IMG/VR virus record: IMGVR_UViG_3300025168_000877
Span: 1 to 20,455 of that record
Reading direction: 5' to 3' (one strand)
Length of the DNA stretch: 20,455 nucleotides
Origin: a virus
Shown piece by piece: positions 1-6,268 of the stretch. Both the position numbers and the translations under genes were made by a program. The notes beneath the pieces were generated by a model. The model did no database searches. It saw nothing but the letters and a program-made list of their open reading frames with translations, and was not told the origin of the DNA. Position 1 is the stretch's first letter. Each line of letters starts with the position of its first letter.

Positions 1-137
1 GAAGCCCAACTGATCACGACCACGACTGCCGACCAGGTCGCCGCCTCTCCAGGGCGGCGGCCTCATCGGCGGCCCTGGTGCCGCATTCATTCGAGCCCCG
101 CCTGGTGCGGGGTTGTGTCGTGCCTGGAGGTGATCCT
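1..137. other. GC-rich left flank, no gene called
   Basis: No complete gene is visible. Two + strand frames are open through this stretch, which is expected in DNA this GC-rich and is weak evidence for coding. An inverted repeat with 7-bp arms (CCAGGGC at 49-55, GCCCTGG at 72-78) could be a hairpin, but no T tract follows. The base composition is clearly richer in GC than the phage genes after 835. This suggests either bacterial chromosome next to a prophage or a recently acquired accessory segment. It could also contain the tail end of an upstream gene whose start lies outside the window. Confidence 0.4.
126..135 (+). promoter_or_regulatory. near-perfect Shine-Dalgarno sequence
   Basis: GGAGGTGATC matches the 16S rRNA anti-Shine-Dalgarno sequence over ten bases. 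It ends two bases before the ATG at 138, leaving seven bases between GGAGG and the start. It supports 138 as a genuine, or once genuine, translation start in a region otherwise hard to interpret. Confidence 0.6.
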
Positions 138-746
138 ATGCACCTGCGATATCCGACTGCCCGCCCTCCGTGCCCCTGGTGCGGGGGCGATCTGCTGGGC
201 GGCCTCACGTGGACGGAGAGCCCCGACGGGACGATCTGCGACGTCGGGGTCGCTCCAGGTGGCGACTGTTGCGAGGTGGGCCATATGGCCCTCCTGGAGG
301 ACGCCGCATTCTGGCTGCGATTTGACCCGACGCTGCGATCATTCGACCGCGTCGCCAGGCACCGTCACCACGCACGCGTACTCGAAACTCTACGGCGCAT
401 GCCGGCGGTGGGCAGCCCGCCAGGGCTACTCGAAACTGATCACCTACACGCTCCAGGGCGAGCCCGGTACGTCCCTGGTCGCGACCGGATTCGACCGCGC
501 CGCCGCCATTCGCGGCCGCTCCTGGTCGTGCCCGAGCCAGCCCCGCCGGCCGGCCGCGATCGCCGCGACATCGCGATCACAAATCCAGCGATGGTATATA
601 GATGGATCGCGCGTGTGCGTGCGCGCGTTTTCTTCCCGTGCGAGCTTGTGGCAAAAGTGCAGCCGCCCCAGACGAATCCAGGGCGGCCACGTTGGCTCCA
701 CCTTCCACGGAGGAAACCTCAAGCAATGTACCACAGATGCCGATAG
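138..746 (+). CDS. zinc-ribbon-like hypothetical protein, probably not intact
   Basis: This frame opens at an ATG behind a very strong ribosome binding site and reads 202 codons. Only the first ~70 residues look like a protein: a CPWCGGDL zinc-knuckle motif near residue 12, a further CC pair near residue 47 and a short helix-like end (ALLEDAAFWLRF). Beyond about position 350 the frame turns Arg/Pro/His-rich and overlaps an XF1762-like stretch in a different frame, so the later part is probably not real coding. I read this as the 5' part of a small zinc-binding protein joined by deletion or frameshift to unrelated DNA. Function unknown. The true end may be near 350. Confidence 0.3.
   Translation: MHLRYPTARPPCPWCGGDLLGGLTWTESPDGTICDVGVAPGGDCCEVGHMALLEDAAFWLRFDPTLRSFDRVARHRHHARVLETLRRMPAVGSPPGLLETDHLHAPGRARYVPGRDRIRPRRRHSRPLLVVPEPAPPAGRDRRDIAITNPAMVYRWIARVRARVFFPCELVAKVQPPQTNPGRPRWLHLPRRKPQAMYHRCR
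361..594 (+). pseudogene. remnant of an XF1762-family (GNAT-like) protein
   Basis: In the frame shared with the integrase, about 78 codons read like the C-terminal half of the XF1762 family of phage and plasmid proteins, which resemble acetyltransferases. Recognisable pieces are AYSKLYGACRRW, YSKLITYTL, GEPGTSLVATGF, GRSWSCPSQPRR and a closing QRW. The N-terminal half of the family (around its His-rich HHRHH segment) is absent upstream in every frame, and no stop closes the ORF after QRW. The gene is therefore truncated at 5' and degraded at 3'. The family match is from memory of its consensus; the absence of an N-terminus is seen directly. It could be a decayed cargo gene or a bacterial gene disrupted at the phage boundary. 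Confidence 0.55.
608..628. repeat. 21-nt alternating purine/pyrimidine tract
   Basis: The bases alternate strictly pyrimidine-purine for 21 nt (CG, TG and CG steps) and are followed by TTTTCTT. Such tracts are prone to form Z-DNA under negative supercoiling. The tract lies just after a TATATA (595-600) and at the point where the GC-rich left segment gives way to the phage control region. No function can be assigned from sequence alone. Confidence 0.5.
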
Positions 747-753
747 CCCATGT

Positions 754-765
754 GCCACAAGTGGC
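754..765. promoter_or_regulatory. short palindrome upstream of the integrase promoter
   Basis: GCCAC-AA-GTGGC is a perfect inverted repeat with a two-base centre. It ends four bases before the predicted -35 box at 769. Its half-site (GCCACA) is the motif that is clustered at 2130-2843. It is a candidate operator or integrase/repressor binding site; there is no direct evidence for a binding protein. Confidence 0.35.
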
Positions 766-792
766 CCATTGACTTCTCCGCCATGGCCCATT
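762..792. repeat. direct repeat TGGCCCATT x2 over the promoter
   Basis: TGGCCCATT occurs at 762-770 and again at 784-792, 22 bp apart, about two helical turns. The first copy ends inside the predicted -35 box and the second ends at the first base of the predicted -10 box. This placement suits a dimeric or cooperative regulator that would block polymerase. Confidence 0.4.
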
Positions 793-797
793 ACATT
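769..797 (+). promoter_or_regulatory. predicted sigma70-type promoter for the integrase
   Basis: TTGACT (769-774, five of six to consensus) and TACATT (792-797, four of six) are separated by exactly 17 bases. Initiation near 804 would give a leader of about 30 nt before the integrase ATG at 835, with the ribosome binding site inside it. Prediction by eye only. Confidence 0.45.
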
Positions 798-834
798 GTG
801 CCCGTCCACCTTCCACCGCTTCAGGAGATATCCC

Positions 835-2085
835 ATGGAAACCGCTCTACAACTTCACAAGAATGGCCCGTACTTCCAGGTGACCTGGCGAGACTCGCGA
901 GGCAAGCGAGTACGCAAGTCGCTCGGTCGCGTAAGCAAGCGAGAGGCAACGGGCATGCTCCAACGCATGATCGCGGAGCAGGCGATCAACCCTGTCGTTC
1001 GCGACATCAAGTCTGATCCAAAGCTGGGCGAGTGGCTCACGCGATACATCGAGATCCGCCACAACGAGCTGTCCAAGGCGACGCTGATGATTCACAAGCG
1101 ATCGTGCCGCCTGCTCAGGGAGTGGTTCGATAAGTCGATCACACTTGCAGACATCACACGCACGGGCATGACCGACTGGCGTATCAAGTTGGTAGGCACC
1201 GACATGAACGAGTCTACGGTGTGCAAGCACGTGCGGACGGTCAAGGTGATATTCGATCGAGCCATCCAGGAAGGGCTGCTTGCATCGAACCCAGCCCGTC
1301 ACCTCAAGGGCACGGCGCCGACCATCGACCCATTCTCAAGACGGTTCGTCGATCGTGCCGAACTGTATAAGGTGATGACGCTACTTCCAGAACTACATGG
1401 ACTCCTCATGATCTGCTACCACGCCGGCCTCAGATTCAGCGAAGCGTTACACCTGAAATACGGGGATATTCTGTGCGAAGAGAGGAAGATTGTGATTCGC
1501 ACCAGAGGCGGAGTCGAGACATCCAAGCAGCGTGGTCGCGAGGTACTGTTCTCAGAAGAACTGTTTGCCTGGGGTCGACACGCAGGCCGTGCTGACTACA
1601 GCGTGCATACTGGAATCGTTCCGACTGATGCCTCATACATGGATGATCCCGAATGGAAGACAAGGACAGTCACCGGGATCATTGAGCGTGGCCGACAGAA
1701 CCTGTGCCAACGCCTGCTCAAAGCCGCGTGCATAGATGCCGGCGTCAAGCCATTCACGTTCAACGACCTGCGTCGTACCAGGGATACTATCTGGCACAAG
1801 GAGTACCCGTCGCATGTCGTGTGTGCCTGGATGGGCCACTCCGAGGCGACCGCTCGCAAGCACTACTTGAGCGTGCCCGATAGTTACTACAAGGAAGACC
1901 ACGGCATGGGCTCGCGTGAGACCACGTGCCACAATACGACCACAGATTCGAGTAGAATCGAATCTGCAGTCTCCATACTCATGGATGAGAATGGGCCATA
2001 CTGGACTCTGTCGGCGTACAGACCAGTGATCGGACGCATTCTCATCCCCCACAAAGGGGTTCCGAATGCTGAACCGACTGATTGA
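835..2085 (+). CDS. int: tyrosine recombinase / phage integrase
   Basis: Site-specific recombinase of 416 aa that would insert and excise the phage genome. The ATG at 835 has AGGAGA six bases upstream, which fixes the start although the frame is open far further upstream. Residues 1-55 look like the N-terminal arm-binding part (NGPYFQVTWRD, KSLGRVSKREA) and ~60-165 like the core-binding SAM-like domain. The catalytic domain follows: R200 in HAGLRFSEAL, R313 in FNDLRRT, H335 in WMGHS and the nucleophile Y344 in KHYLSV. The usual first His of the HxxR motif is Asn310. That variant, with HVVCAWMGHS, is typical of planctomycete integrases as I know them. About 72 residues follow the tyrosine, longer than usual. 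The end overlaps the small ORF at 2066. Confidence 0.93.
   Translation: METALQLHKNGPYFQVTWRDSRGKRVRKSLGRVSKREATGMLQRMIAEQAINPVVRDIKSDPKLGEWLTRYIEIRHNELSKATLMIHKRSCRLLREWFDKSITLADITRTGMTDWRIKLVGTDMNESTVCKHVRTVKVIFDRAIQEGLLASNPARHLKGTAPTIDPFSRRFVDRAELYKVMTLLPELHGLLMICYHAGLRFSEALHLKYGDILCEERKIVIRTRGGVETSKQRGREVLFSEELFAWGRHAGRADYSVHTGIVPTDASYMDDPEWKTRTVTGIIERGRQNLCQRLLKAACIDAGVKPFTFNDLRRTRDTIWHKEYPSHVVCAWMGHSEATARKHYLSVPDSYYKEDHGMGSRETTCHNTTTDSSRIESAVSILMDENGPYWTLSAYRPVIGRILIPHKGVPNAEPTD
1943..1966. repeat. perfect 9-bp inverted repeat inside the 3' part of int
   Basis: CAGATTCGA (1943-1951) and TCGAATCTG (1958-1966) are perfect complements around a 6-nt loop. The repeat lies after the catalytic tyrosine codon, in the low-conservation C-terminal extension. 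The sequence of each arm recalls a tRNA T-arm, and integrase genes often sit next to attP, so this is a candidate att core or recombinase site. It might also be a weak hairpin with no role. Confidence 0.35.
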
Positions 2086-2212
2086 CTGGGTCCGCCGATG
2101 GCGGTCATCACGACTCACAACCAAGCCAAGCCACACTGGTGCCACACTTCTGTGCCGCTTCGGCCAGGGCTCCTACGAGACTCGAGTCTACGGGGAGGTG
2201 ACCCGTGACTGA
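2066..2212 (+). CDS. small basic hypothetical protein (48 aa)
   Basis: A short ORF starting with ATG at 2066, behind AAAGGGG at 2054-2060, overlaps the last 20 bases of the integrase gene and the first 8 bases of the next gene (GTGACTGA overlap at 2205-2212). The N-terminus is basic (MLNRLIDWVRRWRSSR), then a more ordered stretch (GATLLCRFGQGSY, TRVYGEV). The chained overlaps match the translational coupling used through the rest of this genome, and it fills what would otherwise be the only sizeable gap in the early block. No family recognised. A basic, possibly nucleic-acid-binding or regulatory peptide is a guess. Confidence 0.5.
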   Translation: MLNRLIDWVRRWRSSRLTTKPSHTGATLLCRFGQGSYETRVYGEVTRD

Positions 2213-2843
2213 GCATGAGAACATGATCGTGCCGGCCGAGATTGTGGCAGAGCCACAGCCCCTCGCGATGGCACCACAACTCTCGCCACAGCAGATGATC
2301 CAGCAGAATGGTGATCTGGTGCGGATGCTGGCTCCTGAGATCCAGTCCCACCACCTCGCGAACATCCAAGGCAAGTCCTACATGTGCGTCGGCGGTGGCA
2401 TCGCCATCGCCAACAGCCAGGGCTACACCATCAGCGTCGGGGACGTCATTGAAGACACTTCTGCGGGTCGCTGGAAAGCCCGTGCCTCGCTGCATAACAA
2501 CATGACTGGGGCCGAGGTGGCCTTCGCATGGGGCTATGTGTACGACGACGAGCAGCGATGGATGGGCGGACCCAAGGCTGCCCGAGATTCGATGACCCAA
2601 ACCCGAGCCCAGGCCAAGATGTGCCGAGCAAACTTCGGGCATTTGTACGTCTTGATGGGTGCGGCCACGGCCACGCCGGCTGAAGAGATGCAGATGGTCC
2701 AAGCCACAGCCCCTGTGGCACGGCCATCTCGAGCTGCTCAGGCTTCCCGTCCGAGCGTGGCTGCTCCTTCTGTGCCTGCTGAAAGAGCCACAGCTGTTGT
2801 TCAGCCTGCCACAAATACCGCTGAATCTGTTGATCCGCCACAG
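2130..2843. repeat. cluster of GCCACA / TGTGGC motifs (possible iterons)
   Basis: Reading by eye I find ten copies of GCCACA or its complement: 2130, 2141, 2243 (reverse), 2252, 2285, 2703, 2714 (reverse), 2787, 2808 and 2837. Several form pairs: 2130/2141 are direct repeats 11 bp apart; 2243-2257 is TGTGGC-AGA-GCCACA; 2703-2719 is GCCACAG-CCC-CTGTGGC. The copies fall in two different codon phases of the overlapping gene (PQ codons in some, AT codons in others), so a peptide repeat does not explain them. Outside 600-2850 I find only about five copies in the remaining ~18 kb. This resembles replication-origin iterons or an operator array. Confidence 0.45.
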
Positions 2844-3125
2844 GATTCGGACTGGCAGCTGACCGGGCTCGTCGACAAGCGGGTGCCGAACTTCAATATC
2901 TGGCGGCTCGAGACCTCCGCCGGCCAGACCTTCGACATGTTCGATCCACCTGATGGCCTGCACGACGCGGTCTCCAAAGGCTGGAAAGTACGCATCACTT
3001 GGAAGCGATGCCGCAACTTCGACAAGTACCCCGGCCATGACGTCAAGTCGCTCGTGATTCTGAAGCCAGCTGTTGCTGCACCTGCTGAACCTGTCGCTGT
3101 ACCCACCGAGGAGATCCCCTTCTGA
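2205..3125 (+). CDS. putative single-strand annealing protein with SSB-like C-terminal tail
   Basis: A 306-aa protein starting at GTG 2205, chosen because GGGGAGG lies six bases upstream; the ATG at 2223 is too far from it. The N-terminal ~160 residues end in MTQTRAQAKMCRANFG followed by TPAEEM, a signature I associate with phage annealing/recombination proteins (AMAQTRA...ATPAEEM types). Residues ~165-215 are an Ala/Pro/Val-rich linker. Residues ~220-290 are a compact beta-rich domain (WQLTGLVDKRV, FNIWRLETSAGQ, KVRITWKRC) that could be an OB fold. The protein ends PTEEIPF, very like the DDDIPF tip of bacterial SSB that recruits partner proteins. Likely role: binding and annealing ssDNA in replication/recombination. 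The gene carries most of the GCCACA motif cluster. Confidence 0.6.
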   Translation: MTEHENMIVPAEIVAEPQPLAMAPQLSPQQMIQQNGDLVRMLAPEIQSHHLANIQGKSYMCVGGGIAIANSQGYTISVGDVIEDTSAGRWKARASLHNNMTGAEVAFAWGYVYDDEQRWMGGPKAARDSMTQTRAQAKMCRANFGHLYVLMGAATATPAEEMQMVQATAPVARPSRAAQASRPSVAAPSVPAERATAVVQPATNTAESVDPPQDSDWQLTGLVDKRVPNFNIWRLETSAGQTFDMFDPPDGLHDAVSKGWKVRITWKRCRNFDKYPGHDVKSLVILKPAVAAPAEPVAVPTEEIPF

Positions 3126-3745
3126 TGTTGAATGAAATCGTACGCAAGCCCGACCCCGTTCTGGGGCACATCGTCGAGCAGGAGACCGAGGGAGAAATGA
3201 TTCTCGCCGAGGCTGCTCTGTTGGAAATGGAAGCCGCAACCCTGGACGACGGCGACGACCCGGCGTCGTGGGTTCCTGAGTTCTACATGCGGAAGCATGA
3301 GGAGATGAAGTCGCTCGAGTCGCGGATTAAAGAACAGTACAAGCGGATGATGAGTTCGATCAAGGCACGACGAGCTGGCCTGTCTTGGAAGTTCGGACCC
3401 GTCATGAAGTCAGTCGTCGAGCGAATGATCTTGAACCAGGGCGGTAAGAAAAAGTCTGTTGACCTGTTCAATGGGAAGGCCGGGTTCCGAAAGAAGAAGG
3501 CCACGATCAAGATCGTCGACGAAGACGCGTTCAATGCGTGGTTCGATGATCAGCCGGCAGACATTCAGCTCGACCTGATCACCTGCTTCGACCGCAAGAT
3601 CGCACGCAAGACTCCAATCACTGACTACTGCAACTCATGCGGCGACATCCCAGATGGAATCGAGTACGTCGATGCACATGAGGGGTTCTACCCGGACATC
3701 TCTGTGCCGCAGTTGCCTGAGCTCGACCGCGAGGTGACTGCATGA
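3125..3745 (+). CDS. Gam / Gp157-like host nuclease inhibitor family protein
   Basis: A 206-aa protein starting in a TGATG overlap with the preceding stop, with GAGGAGA ten bases upstream of the ATG. Residues ~55-100 form a charged, coiled-coil-like helix (EFYMRKHEEMKSLESRIKEQ and onward). Then comes GGKKKSVDLFNGKAGFRKKKA followed by acidic VDEDAFNAW. That long helix, then a K-x-V-x-L-x-x-G-x-x-G-x-R-K hairpin, is the pattern of Mu Gam and siphovirus Gp157 proteins, which bind DNA ends and shield them from RecBCD-type nucleases. The C-terminal region (CNSCG near residue 160) is less typical. The neighbouring annealing protein fits a recombination module. The family call is from motif resemblance only. 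Confidence 0.6.
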   Translation: MLNEIVRKPDPVLGHIVEQETEGEMILAEAALLEMEAATLDDGDDPASWVPEFYMRKHEEMKSLESRIKEQYKRMMSSIKARRAGLSWKFGPVMKSVVERMILNQGGKKKSVDLFNGKAGFRKKKATIKIVDEDAFNAWFDDQPADIQLDLITCFDRKIARKTPITDYCNSCGDIPDGIEYVDAHEGFYPDISVPQLPELDREVTA

Positions 3746-4413
3746 ACCAGATCGTACTCACGGAGGAGTATCAACGTCTCCATAAAATCATCAAGGGTGG
3801 AGTCAGCGTCGTCAAGGAAATGGCGGAGGCAATGACTCAGATGAAAGAAGGAAAGCACTACAGGAGTGCTGGATTCAAGACGTTCGCAGAATACTGCGAA
3901 GACAAGTTCGACATCTCGCCTCGACAAGCCAGGCGGTACATGCTCACGGCCCCAGTCAAGGAGCAGTACGAGATTGAGTCGGAGCGTGCAGCGGAGAAGC
4001 TGCTGCAGGTTCCCGAGGAACTACGCGACGAGGTGGTCGACCGAGCCAAGACACGTATGGGCGGCACGATCACGGCGCCCATGATCGAAGACATGCACGA
4101 GGAGATTGTCGCGGAGAACGAACGTCTTGAAGACGACGGCACCAAACCGCGACCGAGCCTTGATGACTTTGATTCTATTCGTGGCGACCTAGTTCGAGCC
4201 GGCAAGAAACTCAATGCCCTGCACGAGTCGACTGCAGGAGCTCACATCCGCCTCACCAATGTTCGACCCAGCCTGCTCAACGCCTTGAGCTACCTCGAGG
4301 CGAAGCGACCGGAGCACGTGTGCTATGCGTGCCATGGTCGTGGATGCAAGGTGTGCAAGGACACGGGGTGGATCACCAATGAGATCCTCGAGAACAGACC
4401 GGAGGGATTCTGA
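3742..4413 (+). CDS. helix-turn-helix protein with C-terminal zinc motif
   Basis: A 223-aa protein coupled to the previous gene by an ATGA overlap. Residues ~25-70 (KEGKHYRSAGFKTFAEYCEDK, then ISPRQARRYM) look like the HTH used in ParB/KorB-like and phage replication or regulatory proteins. The middle is acidic and helical. Near the C-terminus are C194, C197, C202 and C205 in a CxxCxGxGCxxC pattern ending TGW, resembling half of a DnaJ-type zinc centre. A DNA-binding replication organiser or transcription regulator is plausible, for example recognising the motif cluster upstream. No specific family could be named. Confidence 0.6.
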   Translation: MNQIVLTEEYQRLHKIIKGGVSVVKEMAEAMTQMKEGKHYRSAGFKTFAEYCEDKFDISPRQARRYMLTAPVKEQYEIESERAAEKLLQVPEELRDEVVDRAKTRMGGTITAPMIEDMHEEIVAENERLEDDGTKPRPSLDDFDSIRGDLVRAGKKLNALHESTAGAHIRLTNVRPSLLNALSYLEAKRPEHVCYACHGRGCKVCKDTGWITNEILENRPEGF

Positions 4414-6053
4414 TGATTCAACTCCGCCTTCCACAACAACAGTGCATCACTGCGATCATGGATACGCTTCGTCGAGTCTGGTCTGCCCTGGTCGTCATGC
4501 CTACGGGGACTGGCAAGACCGTGGTCATCAGCCAGGTCGTGAAGATGGCAACCAAGGGCCGCGTCCTGGTCCTGGCTCACCGTGAAGAACTGATCTCTCA
4601 ACTGGCTGGAACTATCCAAGCCCAGGGCGTGGAGGTCGGGATCGAGATGGCGGAGCACTACGCCGAGGAGAGATTCTGGGACAAGCCACAAGTCGTCGTC
4701 GCCACTGTGCAAACACTGACGGCGTCCGATGCCCGCCGGCTCAAGGCTCTCGTCGACAACCCGGATGAGTGGGCGCTCACCATCTTCGACGAGGCACATC
4801 ATGCACCGGCTGCATCATGGCGTCAGATCGCAGACCACATGCTTCACAACGACAACCACAAGGTGCTCGGATTCACTGCGACGCCGGATCGTGCAGACGA
4901 GCTGGCGATGGGCGCCGTGTTCGAGGAAGTCGCGTTCAACTACGAGATACGTGACGCGATGTCGGACGGCTACCTCGTGCCGCCCAAGGTCAAGTATGTG
5001 GCAGTCGAAAGCCTGGACTACCAACACATTCGCACGCGTGCCGGTGACCTATCTGGCAGTGGCTTGGCGAAGGTGATGGAAGACGAGCGAAACGTGCAGG
5101 GCATGGCCGTGCCCATGTACGAGGAGTCGACCGGACCTTGGAATGTCGTGTTCTGTGCAACCGTTGCCCAAGCCGAGGACATTGCCATGGTCCTCAATCG
5201 ACTCGAGGACAACTGTGCTCGAGTAGTACATGCCAACACTGAGAAATCTGAACGCCGAAGAATCTTCAACGAGTTCGACTCCGGGGACATCAGGTTCCTA
5301 GTCAATGTCGCGATCTGTACTGAAGGCTGGGACTGTCCGAATGTTCGGATGGTGGTGCTCGCATCACCCACTAAGTCTCGAGCCAAGTACGTCCAGATGA
5401 TTGGTCGCGGTCTTCGTCCATTGCCAGGGCTGGTAGATCATTCGCCGTCTACCTGCGACTCCCCCGAGGCACGGAGGGCGGCGATCGCGGCCAGCGACAA
5501 GTCGAACTGTGTCATCTTGGACTTTGCTGGCAACTGCGGGAAGCACAAGCTCACGAGTATGGCTGACATTCTTGGAGGCAAGTGGCCTGAAGAAGTCAGG
5601 GCTCGAGCAGACGAGCTGCTGAAAGAAGGCGAGTACGACGACGTTGATGAAGCGTTGGAGGAAGCTCACGAGCAACTGGAAGCCGAAGCCGAACGTGCCA
5701 AGAGAGACAAGATTGCCAAGCGGCAGAAGCTCAAGGCCAAAGTGGACTACTCCACTCGTGAATACAACCCCTTCGACCTGCTCGACATTGACCCAATGCG
5801 TGAGCCTGGCGAAGAGAACGCAAGCGATGCACAGGTCGACTTCCTTCGCAAGTTCGGGGTGAACGCCACCGACATGTCGAAGAAGCAGGCCAACAAGTTC
5901 CAGCGAGATATTTACCGGAGAAAATCGAACGGGCTCTGCACACTGAAGCAGGCCCGATGGCTGAAGAAGTTCGGCCACTCCGGCGAGGAAACATTCAGCG
6001 AAGCCAAGGCGATTCTCGACAGTGAGTTCGCCAAGAAAGGACGCACCCGATGA
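4413..6053 (+). CDS. SF2 DEAD/DEAH-box helicase
   Basis: ATP-dependent nucleic acid helicase or translocase of 546 aa, starting in a TGATG overlap. Visible motifs in order: Q-like LRLPQQQ near residue 4, Walker A PTGTGKT with K35, motif Ia LAHREEL, motif II DEAH at 126-129, motif III GFTATP, and motif VI QMIGRGLRP near 328-336. Residues ~385-450 are highly charged and probably coiled. The C-terminus has two repeated short units (SDAQVDFLRKFGV and TLKQARWLKKFG) seen in phage and bacterial SF2 proteins of the Rad25/UvsW-like group. UvsW-like enzymes process branched DNA and help origin-independent replication. This is not a hexameric replicative helicase. Helicase identity is secure; the branch-migration role is inference. 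Confidence 0.9.
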   Translation: MIQLRLPQQQCITAIMDTLRRVWSALVVMPTGTGKTVVISQVVKMATKGRVLVLAHREELISQLAGTIQAQGVEVGIEMAEHYAEERFWDKPQVVVATVQTLTASDARRLKALVDNPDEWALTIFDEAHHAPAASWRQIADHMLHNDNHKVLGFTATPDRADELAMGAVFEEVAFNYEIRDAMSDGYLVPPKVKYVAVESLDYQHIRTRAGDLSGSGLAKVMEDERNVQGMAVPMYEESTGPWNVVFCATVAQAEDIAMVLNRLEDNCARVVHANTEKSERRRIFNEFDSGDIRFLVNVAICTEGWDCPNVRMVVLASPTKSRAKYVQMIGRGLRPLPGLVDHSPSTCDSPEARRAAIAASDKSNCVILDFAGNCGKHKLTSMADILGGKWPEEVRARADELLKEGEYDDVDEALEEAHEQLEAEAERAKRDKIAKRQKLKAKVDYSTREYNPFDLLDIDPMREPGEENASDAQVDFLRKFGVNATDMSKKQANKFQRDIYRRKSNGLCTLKQARWLKKFGHSGEETFSEAKAILDSEFAKKGRTR

Positions 6054-6268
6054 AGTTAATCAACACAGATACGGCCCGCTCCATGATTATCAACAAGGCG
6101 ATTGAGAAAGATATTGACTTGGACGATGCTCAGATGCTCGCGGACTTGGTTGAAATCGGAGTGGTCAAGGCATACGAAACACCAGACAACCTGCTCTTCG
6201 AGCCAACCCACCCTGACATTGTCGATGGTATTGGCGAAGGGATGTTCACCCTGGGGGTGGCATCATGA
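6050..6268 (+). CDS. small acidic hypothetical protein (72 aa)
   Basis: ATGA overlap with the helicase stop; AAAGGA lies a few bases upstream of the start. The sequence is acidic and helical at first (MIINKAIEKDIDLDDAQMLA), with an aromatic-poor C-terminus. No motif or membrane segment. It sits between the helicase and primase genes, so it is probably an accessory early protein. Function unknown. Confidence 0.7.
   Translation: MKLINTDTARSMIINKAIEKDIDLDDAQMLADLVEIGVVKAYETPDNLLFEPTHPDIVDGIGEGMFTLGVAS

Noticed and set aside
595-600. TATATA as a -10 promoter box
   Set aside because: No acceptable -35 element 16-18 bases upstream (the bases there are CG-rich); the pair at 769/792 is much better.
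2110-2118. ACGACTCAC, identical to positions -13 to -5 of the T7 class III promoter
   Set aside because: The TATA unwinding part and GGG start are absent, no second copy lies before the capsid or other late genes, and it falls inside a small ORF; chance match is likely.
2115-3239. Long minus-strand open frame (374 codons) opposite the annealing-protein gene
   Set aside because: Shadow of the + strand gene: composition is Ser/Arg/His-rich, no ribosome binding site or family motif, while the + strand gene has strong start signals and overlaps.
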